From the NCBI GenBank assembly GCA_039720395.1, contig CM077823.1:4888909-4952908 (forward strand): a DNA stretch of 64,000 bases. The letters run 5' to 3'. Position 1 is the stretch's first letter; each line of letters starts with the position of its first letter. Below are positions 46,042 through 57,479 of the stretch, piece by piece. Made by a program: the position numbers and the translations under genes. Under the pieces are notes generated by a model, which was not told the origin of the DNA, ran no database searches, and was given only the letters and a program-made list of their open reading frames with translations. Source of the DNA: Liquidambar formosana (lineage: Eukaryota; Streptophyta; Magnoliopsida; Saxifragales; Altingiaceae).

Positions 46042-46818
46042 TAGGCTGCAAATGAATTGGGCCATTAGTGAACAAGCTTGATAAAGGCTCGTTTGATTAA
46101 TAAATGAGCTAAGCCTGAGCATGAATACTAGGCTCGTTTATTAAATGAGCCAAGTTTGAGCATACCGTAGCTCGATTCATTTACGTTCGTGAACAAGTTT
46201 GTTAAGGGCTCGTGAACAGGCTCGCAAATAAACTTGTTAAAAGGCTTGTGAAATAGTATATTAGTAGGCTCATTAAAGGGCTTGACTTTCATTTATTTGA
46301 AGTCAAATTCCTCTTGCCATTAGAAAACTTTTGGAACTTTGAAGTCAACCAAAGTTTATTAATTTGATTTTGTAGGTTACTAGACTTGGGTATTAGTCTT
46401 TTAGATTACTGGACTAAATTTTAGTTCTTTAAAATTTGATTTTAGACTTTCTTTAAATTCATTTTTTCAATAGGTGCATTTTTAGATTTATGTTATTTTG
46501 TAGTGAGGTTTACATTATTATGATTTATGAATAGAAATATCTTAATTCTTAATGTTTAAAACTCACATTCATGAGCTCAAACCAATCTTGAACACAAACT
46601 CAAGTACAAGCTCGGCTTATTTAGTTAAACGAGTCAAGCTGAGTCAAGTCGATTTTGAACTTTTCTAAACTTTATTGAGCTAAACTTGAGCACAATAAAT
46701 TAAGTTCGTTTAAAACTCAACTCGTTTAACTCATTTATAAATAAACAAACTTTTGACTGAATAAAGTTTGAAAACTCTAAAGTTCGGCTCAACTCGGCTC
46801 AACTCGTTTGTAGTCATA
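46042..46818. mobile_element. hAT-like non-autonomous element, GAGCT/CTCG-rich
   Basis: The left end TAGGCTGCAAATGAATTGG matches the reverse complement of the right end (TATGACTACAAACGAGTTGAG). Flanks ggtgcatg and gggcatgt are similar, possibly a decayed 8-bp duplication. The interior consists of degenerate 'gagctcgt/acgagc' phrases on both sides. It has no transposase. Confidence 0.5.
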
Positions 46819-46842
46819 GGGCATGTGTGTGTTTTATCGTTG

Positions 46843-46846
<4 letters not shown>

Positions 46847-46885
<39 letters not shown>
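46847..46885. repeat. A39 tract upstream of the intact F-box gene
   Basis: A run of 39 A, about 205 bp before the start codon at 47093. It may be a nucleosome-excluding promoter element or the tail of an old retroposed sequence; not decided. No TATA box is evident in 46886-47092. Confidence 0.85.
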
Positions 46886-46887
<2 letters not shown>

Positions 46888-47092
46888 CCTCAGCTAAGAA
46901 AATAAAAACAAAAAATGATCGGCGAACCACCAAGGAAAAAGAAAAAGGGAAAAAAAGGGGTAACTTGCAGCATCAAACTATGGGGTTGTTACAAAGAGTC
47001 CTGCCTTGCCGTAAAATCAACTAGCTGTTTCCTTCAAAGTTCAGACGCTTCCCTTTCGGAGCCTGTACTGAGAGAGAGTCTAGAGTGAAACG

Positions 47093-48277
47093 ATGACGAG
47101 CTCCGGGGAAAGTAGTATTGATTCGGCGGAGCACCCGCTGGCGGCAGGGGCAATCGCGGGTAACGAAGATCTGTTGATGGAGATACTCTTACGTCTGCCT
47201 ATAAAGTCTCTTTTGAGATTCGAATCCGTATCGAAGACATGGTACTCTCTCATCACCGATCACCATTTCGCTCAGGGCTACACCCGCCGCCATAACCCTA
47301 ATACAGAGCCCTCCGGCCTTTTGTTAATGATGGCTGGATTTCTTTTCCTTCCTTTCAACGACGATGGCGATCAGGGCCATCAGGCTATGCTGGAGAGTTG
47401 GTATCCTGATAATGACCAAGGTTTCATGATTTTACAGTCTTGCAATGGATTACTCCTCTGTTCTTCTACCTATTTTTGGAAAACATATTACGTTTGTAAT
47501 CCTACGACCAGACGATTCAGTACTATTTGTCTCCCTAGTAGTGAATTTTGGGCTTCTTTGGTTTCTGTTAGTTTGGCTTTCGATCCTTTGGAATCACCTC
47601 ATTACAAACTGGTTTTTGTTCGGAAAGTGGAGAAACGAACCCCTCTTACCTATCAAATTGACATCTATTACTCGGAGACACGCTCTATGAGGCCGCCGGC
47701 CTCTGGGTCAGGGGACCCTCTTACTTTCGCTGCACCACAAGGTCGTATACGCTTTAGTTGCCCAGTCTACCATAGCGGCGCCATTCATTGGTGTAGTGAA
47801 GACGAGACTTGCTTGTATTTCGATACCTGTACACTGCACTTGAAAACAATGCCGATGCCTCCGTTTCCAGTGGCTCGCAACTCCGATCGCGTTAAGTATT
47901 TTGGCGTGAGTAGGGGCCATTTGCATCTAATTACAATGGACAATCACTACGATATGGAGTTTGACATCTTGGAGTTGAAAGCAGATTACTCTGGATGGTT
48001 CGTCGCATACCGTGTCAATCTTGATGCTGTGGTGATTAATTTCCCGGAGATAACTCATAATCTCGTCACGGAACATTTAATATATCATATACTATGTGTT
48101 GTTCGAGCAGTGAAAGAAGAGGAGTCAACAATGGTGATAGGCGTATCTGGTAGAATCATCTCCTTCAATCTTAAAAATAGCACATCAAAGATGATCTGTG
48201 TTTCAGCGCCTTTTTATGAGGTTCATGGGGTTAAATTTGCCTATCAATACATCGAAACCCTCGCTCATGTAAGTTGA
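47093..48277 (+). CDS. F-box protein with F-box-associated domain (CPR1/CPR30-like family), intact
   Basis: 394 residues in a single exon. The F-box is at about 24-65 (EDLLMEILLRLPIKSLLRFE, then SVSKTWYSLITDHHF). An FBA-type region follows: ILQSCNGLLLCSS (~112-124), YVCNPTTRRF (~135), FDPLESPHYKLVF (~165), IDIYYSETRSMRPPAS (~190), GAIHWCSEDETCLYFDT (~230), LKTMPMPP and FDILELKADYSGWF (~290). Such proteins bind SKP1 through the F-box and recruit targets to SCF E3 ubiquitin ligases; the FBA region binds the target. The start is chosen because its context (gtgaaacgATGACG) is shared with copy 1. It is the only undamaged member in the window, beside three pseudogenes. The substrate cannot be inferred. 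Confidence 0.93.
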   Translation: MTSSGESSIDSAEHPLAAGAIAGNEDLLMEILLRLPIKSLLRFESVSKTWYSLITDHHFAQGYTRRHNPNTEPSGLLLMMAGFLFLPFNDDGDQGHQAMLESWYPDNDQGFMILQSCNGLLLCSSTYFWKTYYVCNPTTRRFSTICLPSSEFWASLVSVSLAFDPLESPHYKLVFVRKVEKRTPLTYQIDIYYSETRSMRPPASGSGDPLTFAAPQGRIRFSCPVYHSGAIHWCSEDETCLYFDTCTLHLKTMPMPPFPVARNSDRVKYFGVSRGHLHLITMDNHYDMEFDILELKADYSGWFVAYRVNLDAVVINFPEITHNLVTEHLIYHILCVVRAVKEEESTMVIGVSGRIISFNLKNSTSKMICVSAPFYEVHGVKFAYQYIETLAHVS

Positions 48278-49756
48278 ATGAAGTTTGGTTTTATATTATA
48301 GTGAATGAGGGATTTTTCTTCTAGATGGTGGGATATTAGGGATATACTCCTTTCCTTTATAGTTGGTATTTTTCAGTTGAATTCCAAGATATTTAACTTT
48401 TCATGGTCATGTTTGTCTACTTTTCTTAGTTGGTTTTAAACTAGCCTAATTGTTAGTTCATGATTCTATAGTGGAGTAGTGAATTTATTTCACTATCTGA
48501 TTGGTTGTCTGCCTCCATTTTTGTCCTCTAAAGTTTGTTAGTGCAAGTTTCATCCTGGGGATAATTGGACACTTGATGATGATCTATTAAGTTCTACCAT
48601 GATTGATATATATCCGCCGTCACATTGTTCATTGGAAAATATAACAAAAGTAGGAACGTAAAATAATAGAGAATAAATTTTTGGTTCAAAATTTATGGGG
48701 AATTTGGCACTGGTTGATAGTGGTAGGCCTTGTTGATTACTTCTATTTCATTTTCAAAATTGGAAACTAAATCAAAACCAATCCAAATGACTCATCATTT
48801 ACTATTGAATTCAACAGTTCTAATGTTTTAAATTATTTTTTTTTAAAAAAAGTACTTTCAAATACTTATGGAGCCATACAGGATTCTTCTATTTGATAGT
48901 GATGGCCAATTCTCTCTTATTACATGAGATTGGATCCTCTTTAACATTTTTTAATTGCTTGAATATGGGTAGCGTGGTGCTTCTCCAAATGGCTGCTGAT
49001 ATGTAAACAGTGAAAGTCCTTTATTTTTTTTGTTGTTGAATGGAGGACCAGCTAGAACAGTACTTAGAATCTCAAACCACGGAGTACTAGGCTAAGAGAA
49101 GTTTGGCGTAGGGGAAGTGTTCTTTATCAAAGATGGGGGACCTTCCAATCAAGAGTCTTCTCAATATGGATTTACTTCTCAAGTTCGAACAAATTTTAGA
49201 GAACAATTCCTCGAAGTGGCACCAATGTAGTGCTAGCCTTTTGAATATGCAGAGTTCAAATATGCAAAAATATTGGCAATTTTTCAAAGTTAAGAACTGT
49301 TTTTAGGACCAAAATTCCTGATTGAAAACCTAAAGGCTTCTAATAAATAAAAACCAAGGGATCCACAATACTAACATTGAAAGACCAAAGGATCTATGGT
49401 ACCAACTTTCAATGCAGTAAGCTACACGCCCCTACATCAAACATCTAATGTGGAAGACGAAGCAAATGGGTAATTGTAATTCACAATCTGTTATAGTTAA
49501 AAAGCAAAGGTAAAAACAGAGTTTGATACAAATTGGAAGAGGAAGACTTAAATAGGTAGGTACTACTACCAGTTTGAAGTTGCTCTCGTAGCCAATTTTC
49601 CACATACATATGTCAAACAGCTGCTTGTCTTAACACTACTCCAGCTGCGAATTAACCACCACTTGGTCTACTAAAATGTGGGCATTGGTTATGTCGAATT
49701 CGGGTAAATGTCAAATGCTGTTTTGCCCACATGGAACTAGGCGTTATGCCAATTCC
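48278..49756. other. Reference 3' flank of the F-box locus, no gene
   Basis: The least interrupted version of the duplicated flank. Pieces of it recur at 19790-20075, 30820-31515 and 36091-36335, which dates those insertions as later than the duplication. A T-rich run at 48838-48842 onward and other AT-rich tracts are present; no coding sequence is recognised. Confidence 0.65.
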
Positions 49757-50100
49757 ATGGGTGTTTAGCACACCATTTGGGAGGCTTCAAAAGGCTTTTC
49801 GAAGAATAAAAGTCATTTTCATTATTTTACAAGCGTTTGGTAAGCTATTAAAATTGTCTTTTAGAAGAAGTCACTTACTCCAAAAGGAAGTTTAACAAAA
49901 GCTACAAGGGGTAACTTTTCAAAATGACGTGTGCGAAAGGGCAAAAGAGTGTAAGCAACAAAACTAAAAAATCTTGATGTTTATCCATCTTTACACAAAA
50001 AGGACTTTTAAAATATATATTCACCAAACATCTATTTTCTTCCAAATGTCTTTTTATTATTATTATTATTATTATTTTGAAACGGTACACCAAACACACT
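49757..50100. mobile_element. MITE-like element with GTGTTTGG-type ends
   Basis: Left GGGTGTTTAGCACACCATTT and right reverse complement GTGTGTTTGGTGTACCGTTT form imperfect inverted ends ~340 bp apart. Exact borders and duplication are unsure. An (ATT)n run lies at 50055-50077. Confidence 0.5.
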
Positions 50101-50239
50101 CCTTCAGCTAATAGTTGCTCATATTTTGGTGAACTCTCCCAGTCCAACAGTTACGTAGATCTTAATAATAAAAAATTCAATGGGAAAATTAGAGTTCCTA
50201 GTCTAGTACTATTGATTTCCTAATGACAAAAATAATTGG

Positions 50240-50666
50240 GAGGAAGGCTATTGCTACCACATATAGTACGTACTCTAGTCCCCTATTTAGTTTACATTTT
50301 TTAAGTTTTTATGAAAAATATAAAAAAGTTTCTACGAAAACTAGTTACATTATCCACTAAAAAACATCATTTTGAACAACTTTGTAAAATAAATTTTTTC
50401 CAAAATATGTTATTTAGGTGGACTTTTTGATCATTTACAATCTTTGTTTCATTTTTACAAAATGTTTCCTGGAAAATGGCCAAAACCTCTACTTAAACAA
50501 CAGGTTTTGAAAAAAAATTCTTTTTACAAAATTGTTTGGAATGATATTTTTTAATGGTTTACGCGACTAGTTTTCGTAAAAACTCTTTATATTTTTTATA
50601 AAATCTTAAAAAATGTAAACTTAGTGAATGACTTATACTACTTTATGTGGTGGTAATAACCTGCCC
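50240..50666. mobile_element. 427-bp fold-back MITE with perfect 9-bp TSD
   Basis: Arms of about 150 bp pair with each other ('agtttacattttttaag' and its complement, 'acgaaaactagt' and its complement). The perfect direct repeat aataattgg flanks it (50231-50239, 50667-50675), pointing to a Mutator-type element. No coding sequence. Confidence 0.75.
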
Positions 50667-51419
50667 AATAATTGGCTAAGAAATCAAATTTGGTACTTAA
50701 AGAGTAAATTCTCCGATTCGCTACTTATATTAACGACCTGGCTCAAATAAATAGACCAGTTTTGGGCCACTTTTATGTTGTGCTAGACTATTGATTTAAA
50801 CTAGGTCTAAAGTTGCTTGTCCCAACTTTTGAAATTTTTAAGTGTCTATTTGGCAATGTTTGAAAACTGGATCAAATTGTTTTTCAAAAAAAGAAAATTG
50901 GATCAAATTGTTTAATATTAGATGGATCAGTTAAAAGTAATAGAAGAGCGTTAAAATCAATAATTGGAGATAACTATGGTCGACCTATTATTATGTAATC
51001 AATGTGGTTAATTGATAATATTATTGTGCCTAAAGTGGAAGCTATTACTCTTTGAAACAATCTCATTCTAGTTAGTTGAAAAGATGATGGAAATACTTAC
51101 ATTAGAATTTAGATGGTGATGCAAAATATGGTACTAATAATCTTTGTAATTTAGAGAGATCCCCTTGGAAATGTATATAGTATTTTGAACGATTGTAAAT
51201 TGGTTAATTTCCATCCATCAGCATACAATCTTAAATAAGCTAGAAATAATAACAAACTTCCCAAGTGCTAACAATCAGGAAAGATGATCCTACTTCCTAA
51301 CAATTTGGAAAACTAGCATCTGAAAGGATAAGAACATATATTCAAAATAATTCAAACTAAGAGCTAAGAACAATAGATAAAATAAGCAAAAGGAAGATCT
51401 ATGTGAGATAATCCAGCAA

Positions 51420-51860
51420 GATGTTGTGAACTTGTGAGCATATGGATAGGTAATTCGTATTATATGATGGAGTAGAATCAGAGTGCATCTAGGATTCCTA
51501 TTGGATAAGTAATTAAGAGTCTATTATGGAAAAGACTCCTATTTTTTTTTAAATTTCTTTTTTTTTTTTGGGTACATTGGGAAGGGTTCAAACCGCTAAC
51601 CTAGCACACTCCTACCCTTTTCCTCCACCTTCCCTCACCACTAGGCTAACCTAGTGGCTTTTTTAAATTTCTTTTATAGATAGGTCACTTCTTCTCGTTT
51701 CCCATAATATATGCAAAATTCTATTATCATATTGAGTGAGAGAGCCTGCTCCATTGACGGAAGCATAGAGTTGGAAGATCGAGCCTTAATGATGATTGCT
51801 ATTTTTGCAACACATGTGGGACAGCCTCTTCTCGTTATGGCTTTTATTGGTATGCCCAAT
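51420..51860 (+). mobile_element. Diverged relative of the copia LTR, with nested SINE
   Basis: After removing the SINE, 'gagtctattatggaaaagac', 'ttcttttatagataggtca' and 'gcctgctccattgacgg' match in order the LTR phrases at 37480-37600. No internal region is seen. Borders are uncertain. Confidence 0.45.
51562..51658 (-). mobile_element. Short tRNA-derived SINE with TSD
   Basis: On the minus strand it reads TTAGCCTAGTGGTGAGG (A box) then GCGGTTTGAACCC (B box) and an A tail. The 17-bp repeat ttttttaaatttctttt flanks it (51545-51561, 51659-51675). It is inserted in the LTR relic. Confidence 0.7.
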
Positions 51861-52839
51861 ACATTTTTTTTTAATATATATTTATTTTTGACGTATGTTG
51901 AATACTCTAAATATATTTGCTTGCACTAGTTTTTGCACGTGAACCATTTTAAGTGATATGTTTGTTGTACGTATATCCAAGGACTTAAATAGAATATGAT
52001 TAGAAGAATTCAATGTGCTAATCTAGTTGGGATCTTGAGTTTCTTTATGATGCTTAATAACACTTTTATTTTTTTCTATATATCTATATACATATAAAAA
52101 GAAAACAATTTAAGGAAGTGAAAGTTTACTTGGCTGTGAATTTTTAAAGTAAAATCTTGCTTAATCTCTTCCCGTTTCAATTTCAATGATGTTATATTAA
52201 ATTAAAAGACATCAAAGCATTAAATAATAATAATATTTATGAAGCAGAAAATTATTGACTACCCTAGATTTAAACAAGAGAACTTGGAAGTTATCACCCA
52301 AAAACCTAAAACAAAATTAATATGCATTTATATTTAATGGATTCAGAAAATAAAAACCTCTTATTCTATAACCTGTTCCAATCCACAAAATTACCAAGTA
52401 AAAAAAATAGGAATGATCAACATAAGAATAATAAAATGTATAGGAACAATAACCTCTAATTACAACACATTGTCTTAATGAAATAATATATTCAACAAAT
52501 CACTAAAATGAATATTAATTATGTACATAATGGATAAGGATATTAAAGGGATCCATAATGGGGGATGAAGAGGGAGAGACGTATGACTTTTTCTTATTAT
52601 TTTTTGCCGCAAAAAATGAATGAGTTAATGGGGAATGAAACGTATAGGCTAATGGAATAGGATTATAAAACTCTAATTAAAGTAGGGTATGGGAGGGTTA
52701 GTGGAATAGGATTGTAAAACTCAAATTAAAGTAAGTTTTTCCATGATTTAATTAATTATGTATGCTTTTTCTTTTTTGTCTTTTGAATTACTTAGGGGTA
52801 TTGATGTCATTACATTTTAAAATAAGGGTATTTTAGAGA

Positions 52840-52900
52840 ATCAAAAGTTCTTTTTAGAATTCACCTTTTTGTAGGTAGTATAAATAGATAGATATAGATA
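52840..52900 (-). mobile_element. Isolated Helitron-like 5' end
   Basis: The reverse complement reads TATTTATACTACCTACAAAAAG, then ..AAAGAACTTTTGATT...TACCCTTATTTTAAA, closely matching the ends at 31785 and 33285. No convincing 3' end is seen downstream on this strand; 'ACTAG' near 51927 is a weak candidate. Confidence 0.4.
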
Positions 52901-53034
52901 TGTTCTATATTCGTAATAGCCGCAAATTTTTTTTATTTATAAAGAAACTCAAATACATTTTTTTTTCCTATATGTTCTATATGCCGAATACATTTTAAAA
53001 ATAAATAAATAAATAACTAGGGTTTTAGTTTACA

Positions 53035-53190
53035 AGAAAAACTAATGTGCCCATGGACTACACAACTCTCCCTACTGATAATCCCTCTCCTAATATGACT
53101 CAGTGCGTGTCAATTGAACCTAAGATTTCTCGCCCATAAATGGAGAGCACTGACCACTAGGCAAAGAGATCTTGATATAACAGAGATGAG
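53035..53190 (-). mobile_element. Probable tRNA-derived SINE
   Basis: The minus strand has TTGCCTAGTGGTCAGTGC (A box) and, ~35 nt on, TCTTAGGTTCAATTG (B box). Target duplication and tail are not clear. Confidence 0.5.
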
Positions 53191-54247
53191 GACAAGAATG
53201 TGAATGTGACATCACTAATAAAATTAAATAAGGCTATTTTTTCTCTGGCATTCAATTTTTTTTTTTATTAAGACAAAATGTAGGTAAAAAACAAAAAAAA
53301 AAAGAAATTATACGTATTGTAAAGCCATTTTGGGATTGTTTTTTGTTGGAGCGTGAAACAGAAAACGCGAAAAGCCTGCATAAGATTGACCCATGGAACA
53401 ATCATTTCGGATTTTGAGGAAAGTAAATCTTGAAAATCTATAGGAATTACCCATTCAAAATTTTGGAAAACGATCTCCTTCCTTGATTTTTGGCTGCAAT
53501 CCCATTTTCCGAAAAAATAAGGCTAACATATAGTTGAGACCCGAATCCTAATCGAGGTGGATTTGGGATCATGTGATCCGTCCTATTGACAGCTTTATCT
53601 ATATTTTCCACTATATATATTCAAGCAAAGCTATAGTATCAAGTATCAACCACACTGAGAGGAAAACTGGAGTTCAAAGGCAAATTCTTTTTCTGAACTT
53701 GAATCAGCCTTTAACAAAAAAAAAAAAAAAAAAAAAACCCAAAACTTCTGGTGATGTATTTCCTATTTTAGTCTAATTTTGGTTTGGTTTCTCCTGTTTT
53801 ATCTCTGTTCTGGCTTTGTTTAATTTTAGGTCCTATAACGTCGTGTTTCTTATTTATTTATTTATTTTCTTTGTTTTTGTTTTTGTTTTGTGTGTGTCGC
53901 CCCAGGATAGTTGGATGATGTTGGAGAGGGGTTTCCTCAACTCCACAGCAACAGAACGGCAACTTACCATGGAAGAGAAAGGCAAAGCTATTATACTATC
54001 AACCACTCTGGTTTTCTACTCACTCTATCTCATTTTGCTTGAGCACTTTGATCAATATATATATATATATATTTATTAAGGTGATGATGCTATGTATCTG
54101 TGAAATTTTTTGTTACATTATTAAATATAAAGCATCTTTAGGATTTAAATTATAAGAACTAGAGACTAGATCAACACCATTTAATAAAATGGCTTTAGTG
54201 GCAAATCTCAATCTCAACATGAATGATGAGCCTTTTTATTTTTCTTT
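53191..54247. other. No gene recognised
   Basis: AT-rich. An A-run at 53719-53737 and a (TA)n near 54056-54073 are present. Open frames at 53573-53776 and 53816-54079 show no known protein. Confidence 0.45.
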
Positions 54248-54369
54248 GAGGGAATTTTAGATTGATTGTGCGCAAAAAAATTACAGTTAGTAGTCATTGT
54301 TTGTTAAGTTAGTAGCAATTTGCCCTGTAATTATTTTCCCATAGCCTGATCAATCTAAAATTCCCCTTT
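54248..54369. repeat. Small fold-back, ~122 bp
   Basis: gggaattttagattgat (54250) and its complement atcaatctaaaattccc (about 54350) bracket ~75 bp. MITE-like; no duplication established. Confidence 0.5.
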
Positions 54370-54424
54370 TTTATTTTTATTCTATTTTTAAAGCAGCATG
54401 AATGAGCTAATATAAACAAGAAGC

Positions 54425-54960
54425 CTTTACCCATTTAATTTAGATGGGTAGTTTCATTTTCTGCTAAACTTAGTCTGTTCGTTTCGGTTCCAGTTCTTTG
54501 CTGATATATATCCTGACATTTCTTCCTTGCTTTATCATTATGCAATTTCGTTGTACAACAAAACAAGACAATAAGATCACAGGCACCAAGTTTGTTTCAG
54601 CCACCATATATGTACCCTGAACATAACTACTAGAGTAATGTAACTCTCATTATAGTACTGAACCCGTTCTAGATGTTTTATACATAAATAAATTAGCCAT
54701 TCTTATCGTAATAAATAGACGCATACAATTCATAAATCTCATCTATACTATGATTAATTATGATAACTTTTGAGCCATGAGTTATAATTTTTGCTTATAG
54801 TATTAGTAAAACCTGATAATCCAAAAGAAAAGATTGAATGAAGTTAGCTCAATAAAATTAAAACAAAATCTCAGTGGCAGGATGTTCAAAATGCCTAAAA
54901 GACTCAACGTAGTTTTGCGGAAAATAAAACTATCCCTCTAAATTAAATGGGTACTATCGC
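54425..54960. repeat. Inverted-repeat element, ~55-bp arms
   Basis: acccatttaatttagatggg (54430) and the complement of the stretch near 54895-54953 match over about 50 bp, including 'gatagtttcattttc..c' phrases. The space between is AT-rich, non-coding. Target duplication not identified. Confidence 0.5.
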
Positions 54961-55328
54961 CAGTCAGATTAAGTCTTTTACTTCTTCAAAAATTGTTAAT
55001 AAACCTTCATTAGGTTTTGGTTACAAACTATAGATGGTTTTTGGGATAACATAGGGAATCAACTTGCCTTAGGGCTGTAAGAAGAACCAAGCTACTTAGT
55101 CTTGGCTCGTGATTGGCTTAATAAAAAGCTCAATCAAGGTCTGTCGTGAGACGAGAGATAAACAAGCTGAACTCAAACATCATATTAAGCTCGTTAATTT
55201 ATTGAGCTAAACTCGATTAGAGTATTACTTGAGTTGATAAGCCCTCTAAAAGGGTAATGACGGATAATATCACCACACCCAAAAACTTAGTGACAAAAAG
55301 GTTATCCGTTATGAGAAAGGGTCGCAAT

Positions 55329-55337
55329 TCCCCCCCC

Positions 55338-55369
<32 letters not shown>
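55329..55369. repeat. C-rich mononucleotide tract
   Basis: About 40 bases almost entirely C on the plus strand. Prone to sequencing or assembly length error, and able to adopt G-quadruplex/i-motif structures. Confidence 0.95.
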
Positions 55370-55373
<4 letters not shown>

Positions 55374-55522
55374 GGTCGTGGGAACCGATTACCGAGTCGA
55401 GAATCATTCAAGACCCATTTCTCTTGTCTCAGTATTTGTCCTCTTAGTTGGATCCAATCAATGTTGAGTTGATCAAAGCTTCAATTGATGACACCATGGA
55501 TTTTCAAAAAGGGTTTGGAAAC

Positions 55523-57422
55523 TGATGCAATGGAAAATACAAGGTCTAGACGAAGCTCACCAAAAACAATTAAGCGTCCACCAATCTGTTGATTGTCGCA
55601 AGAACAATGCTAGATAGTAGCTAGGCAACCGCGATCAATATTCACTTAAGAACACGAAAGCAGGAAATAAAGGAGAAACTCTTTCTCTCGATATTATTAA
55701 TCTCAAAATAATCAATCATAAAACTGTTTGCCATAAGGCCTACATCCCTTTATATAAAGAACAAGTCCAACAGAATAAGAAAACCTAGTTCCACTAGAAC
55801 AAGTAAATATTAAATTACCTAGGAAACTAATTACATTAAAAGCAATAATTAAATAATAATAAAATAACAAAATAAACTAGAATCCCAGATCAGCAGTGCC
55901 AATGCAATCTACATCATTCTCATTTATTTGGAGAGAATTCACCCTCGAATTCGCAATCTAATCCTCGGAGCTATCTTCCAGCTAAGGAACCAAGTGCTAG
56001 ACATTAAAGACTTAGACTGTTCGGTCTCAATAAAACTACCACCATGCTTCCAGCTGCTGATATTGCGGATTCATTGCTTGATCCGCAAGGGTTCGGTTGC
56101 ACAAAACCCCAATAAAACTATCACCATACTTCCAGCTGCTGATATTACGGATTCATTGCTTGATCCACAAGGGTTCAGTTGCACAAAAGTGACCGTTTTA
56201 CACCTTACATCATCCTTCCTATTCTCCCCTGTTCGAAGAGGGTTCTTCTCCGAACTCTGCAGGTTGTCTTTATAGAAGTATTGATGTCGACCACTCCATC
56301 TGAATAAATACTTGGATGACTTTTTTTGTTTCAATTTTCTCCCCAATTTATTTTCCAAAAATTTCACAACAAAAAAAATTTTCTTCACACCCTTCATCTC
56401 ATTCAAAATTTTCAGCAATTAAACATTAACAACACAACAAATATTGTCCACTTCAATAAAATCATAATGCTTAAACTCTTCAATAACAAAAACTTCATCT
56501 TCTTGAAAATTGCTAAGTAGTTTAACACAACAACAAAAATTATTACTTCAACAATTTTTATTACGTGTCTCACAAGTTATAGTGTCCTCTTACCCTTCCA
56601 AATTTTCAATAATATTTGGCTCAATATCACCATCATCATATTCATCAAAAATTGGTGGAGAATTGAAATCAACTAATTTTTCAGCTACAGTATCACTAAA
56701 ATTATTAAGAGAAAATTTTTCCATAAATTTAAAATTCTTACCTCGATCCTTCAACTTCATTCGAATCTTTATTCTCCACAACAACATCCTCAACACAGAC
56801 ATCCTCAACACTCTCCTTATCCATAGAATGTAGAGATGGAGGTCAACAACTACGACACCACTCAAGACGATAACTCTCAAACAGGGCTCATACCACGTCT
56901 ATAAATTCTTATTGCATTCGGGCCTTGTCCTTGCAATAATACACGTCTCCCAGATTGGCTTCACGGCCTCTGGCACGTCCTCTTCCTTGTCTGGGCATGA
57001 CGGCAAGAATGAACTAGGCTCTAATACCAAATGATGTAGCAGAAAAATACACAGTCGAGACGAAGCTCACCAAAAACAATTAAGCGTCCAACAATCTGTT
57101 GATTATCGCAAGAACAATGCCAGATAGTAGGCAACCAAGATAAATATTCACCCAAAAACACGAAAGCAAGAAATGAAGGAGAAACTCTTTCTCTCGATGT
57201 TATTAATCTCAAAATAATCAATCATAAAACGGTTTGCCATAAGGCTTACATCCCTTTATATAGAGAATAAGTCCTACAAAATAAGAAAACCTAGTTCCAC
57301 TCAAACAAGTAAATATTAAACTAGCTAGGAAACTAATTAAATTAAGAGCAATAATTAAATAATAATAAAATAATAAAATAAACTAGAATCCCGGATCAAT
57401 AGCGCCAATGCAATATGCATCA
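55523..57422 (-). mobile_element. Non-autonomous LTR retrotransposon, 1.9 kb
   Basis: Two LTRs (55523-55916 and 57032-57422, about 392 bp, TGATG...CATCA) and a perfect TSD GAAAC (55518-55522, 57423-57427). The tRNA-Met-type primer site lies at about 57018-57030 in reverse (tggtattagagcc on the minus strand), so the element reads right to left. The ~1.1-kb interior starts with a short gag-like opening on the minus strand (MPRQGRGRARGREANLGDVY) and then has stops; no protease, RT or integrase. By eye the LTRs differ at roughly 8% of sites, so it is much older than the copia element. Confidence 0.85.
56045..56190. repeat. ~87-bp direct duplication in the LTR element interior
   Basis: 'cttccagctgctgatattRcggattc...cttgatccRcaagggttcRgttgcacaaaa' occurs twice (about 56046-56106 and 56131-56190), with a few substitutions. 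Confidence 0.75.
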
Positions 57423-57479
57423 GAAACGCATCTTGTTAGATTGAGATTGTTCAACTGTTATCTCCTCCATTAAGAACCC

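Noticed and set aside
53573..54079. Small plus-strand frames as possible peptides
   Set aside because: They have long homopolymer or TA runs, no motif, and no homologous copy in the window.
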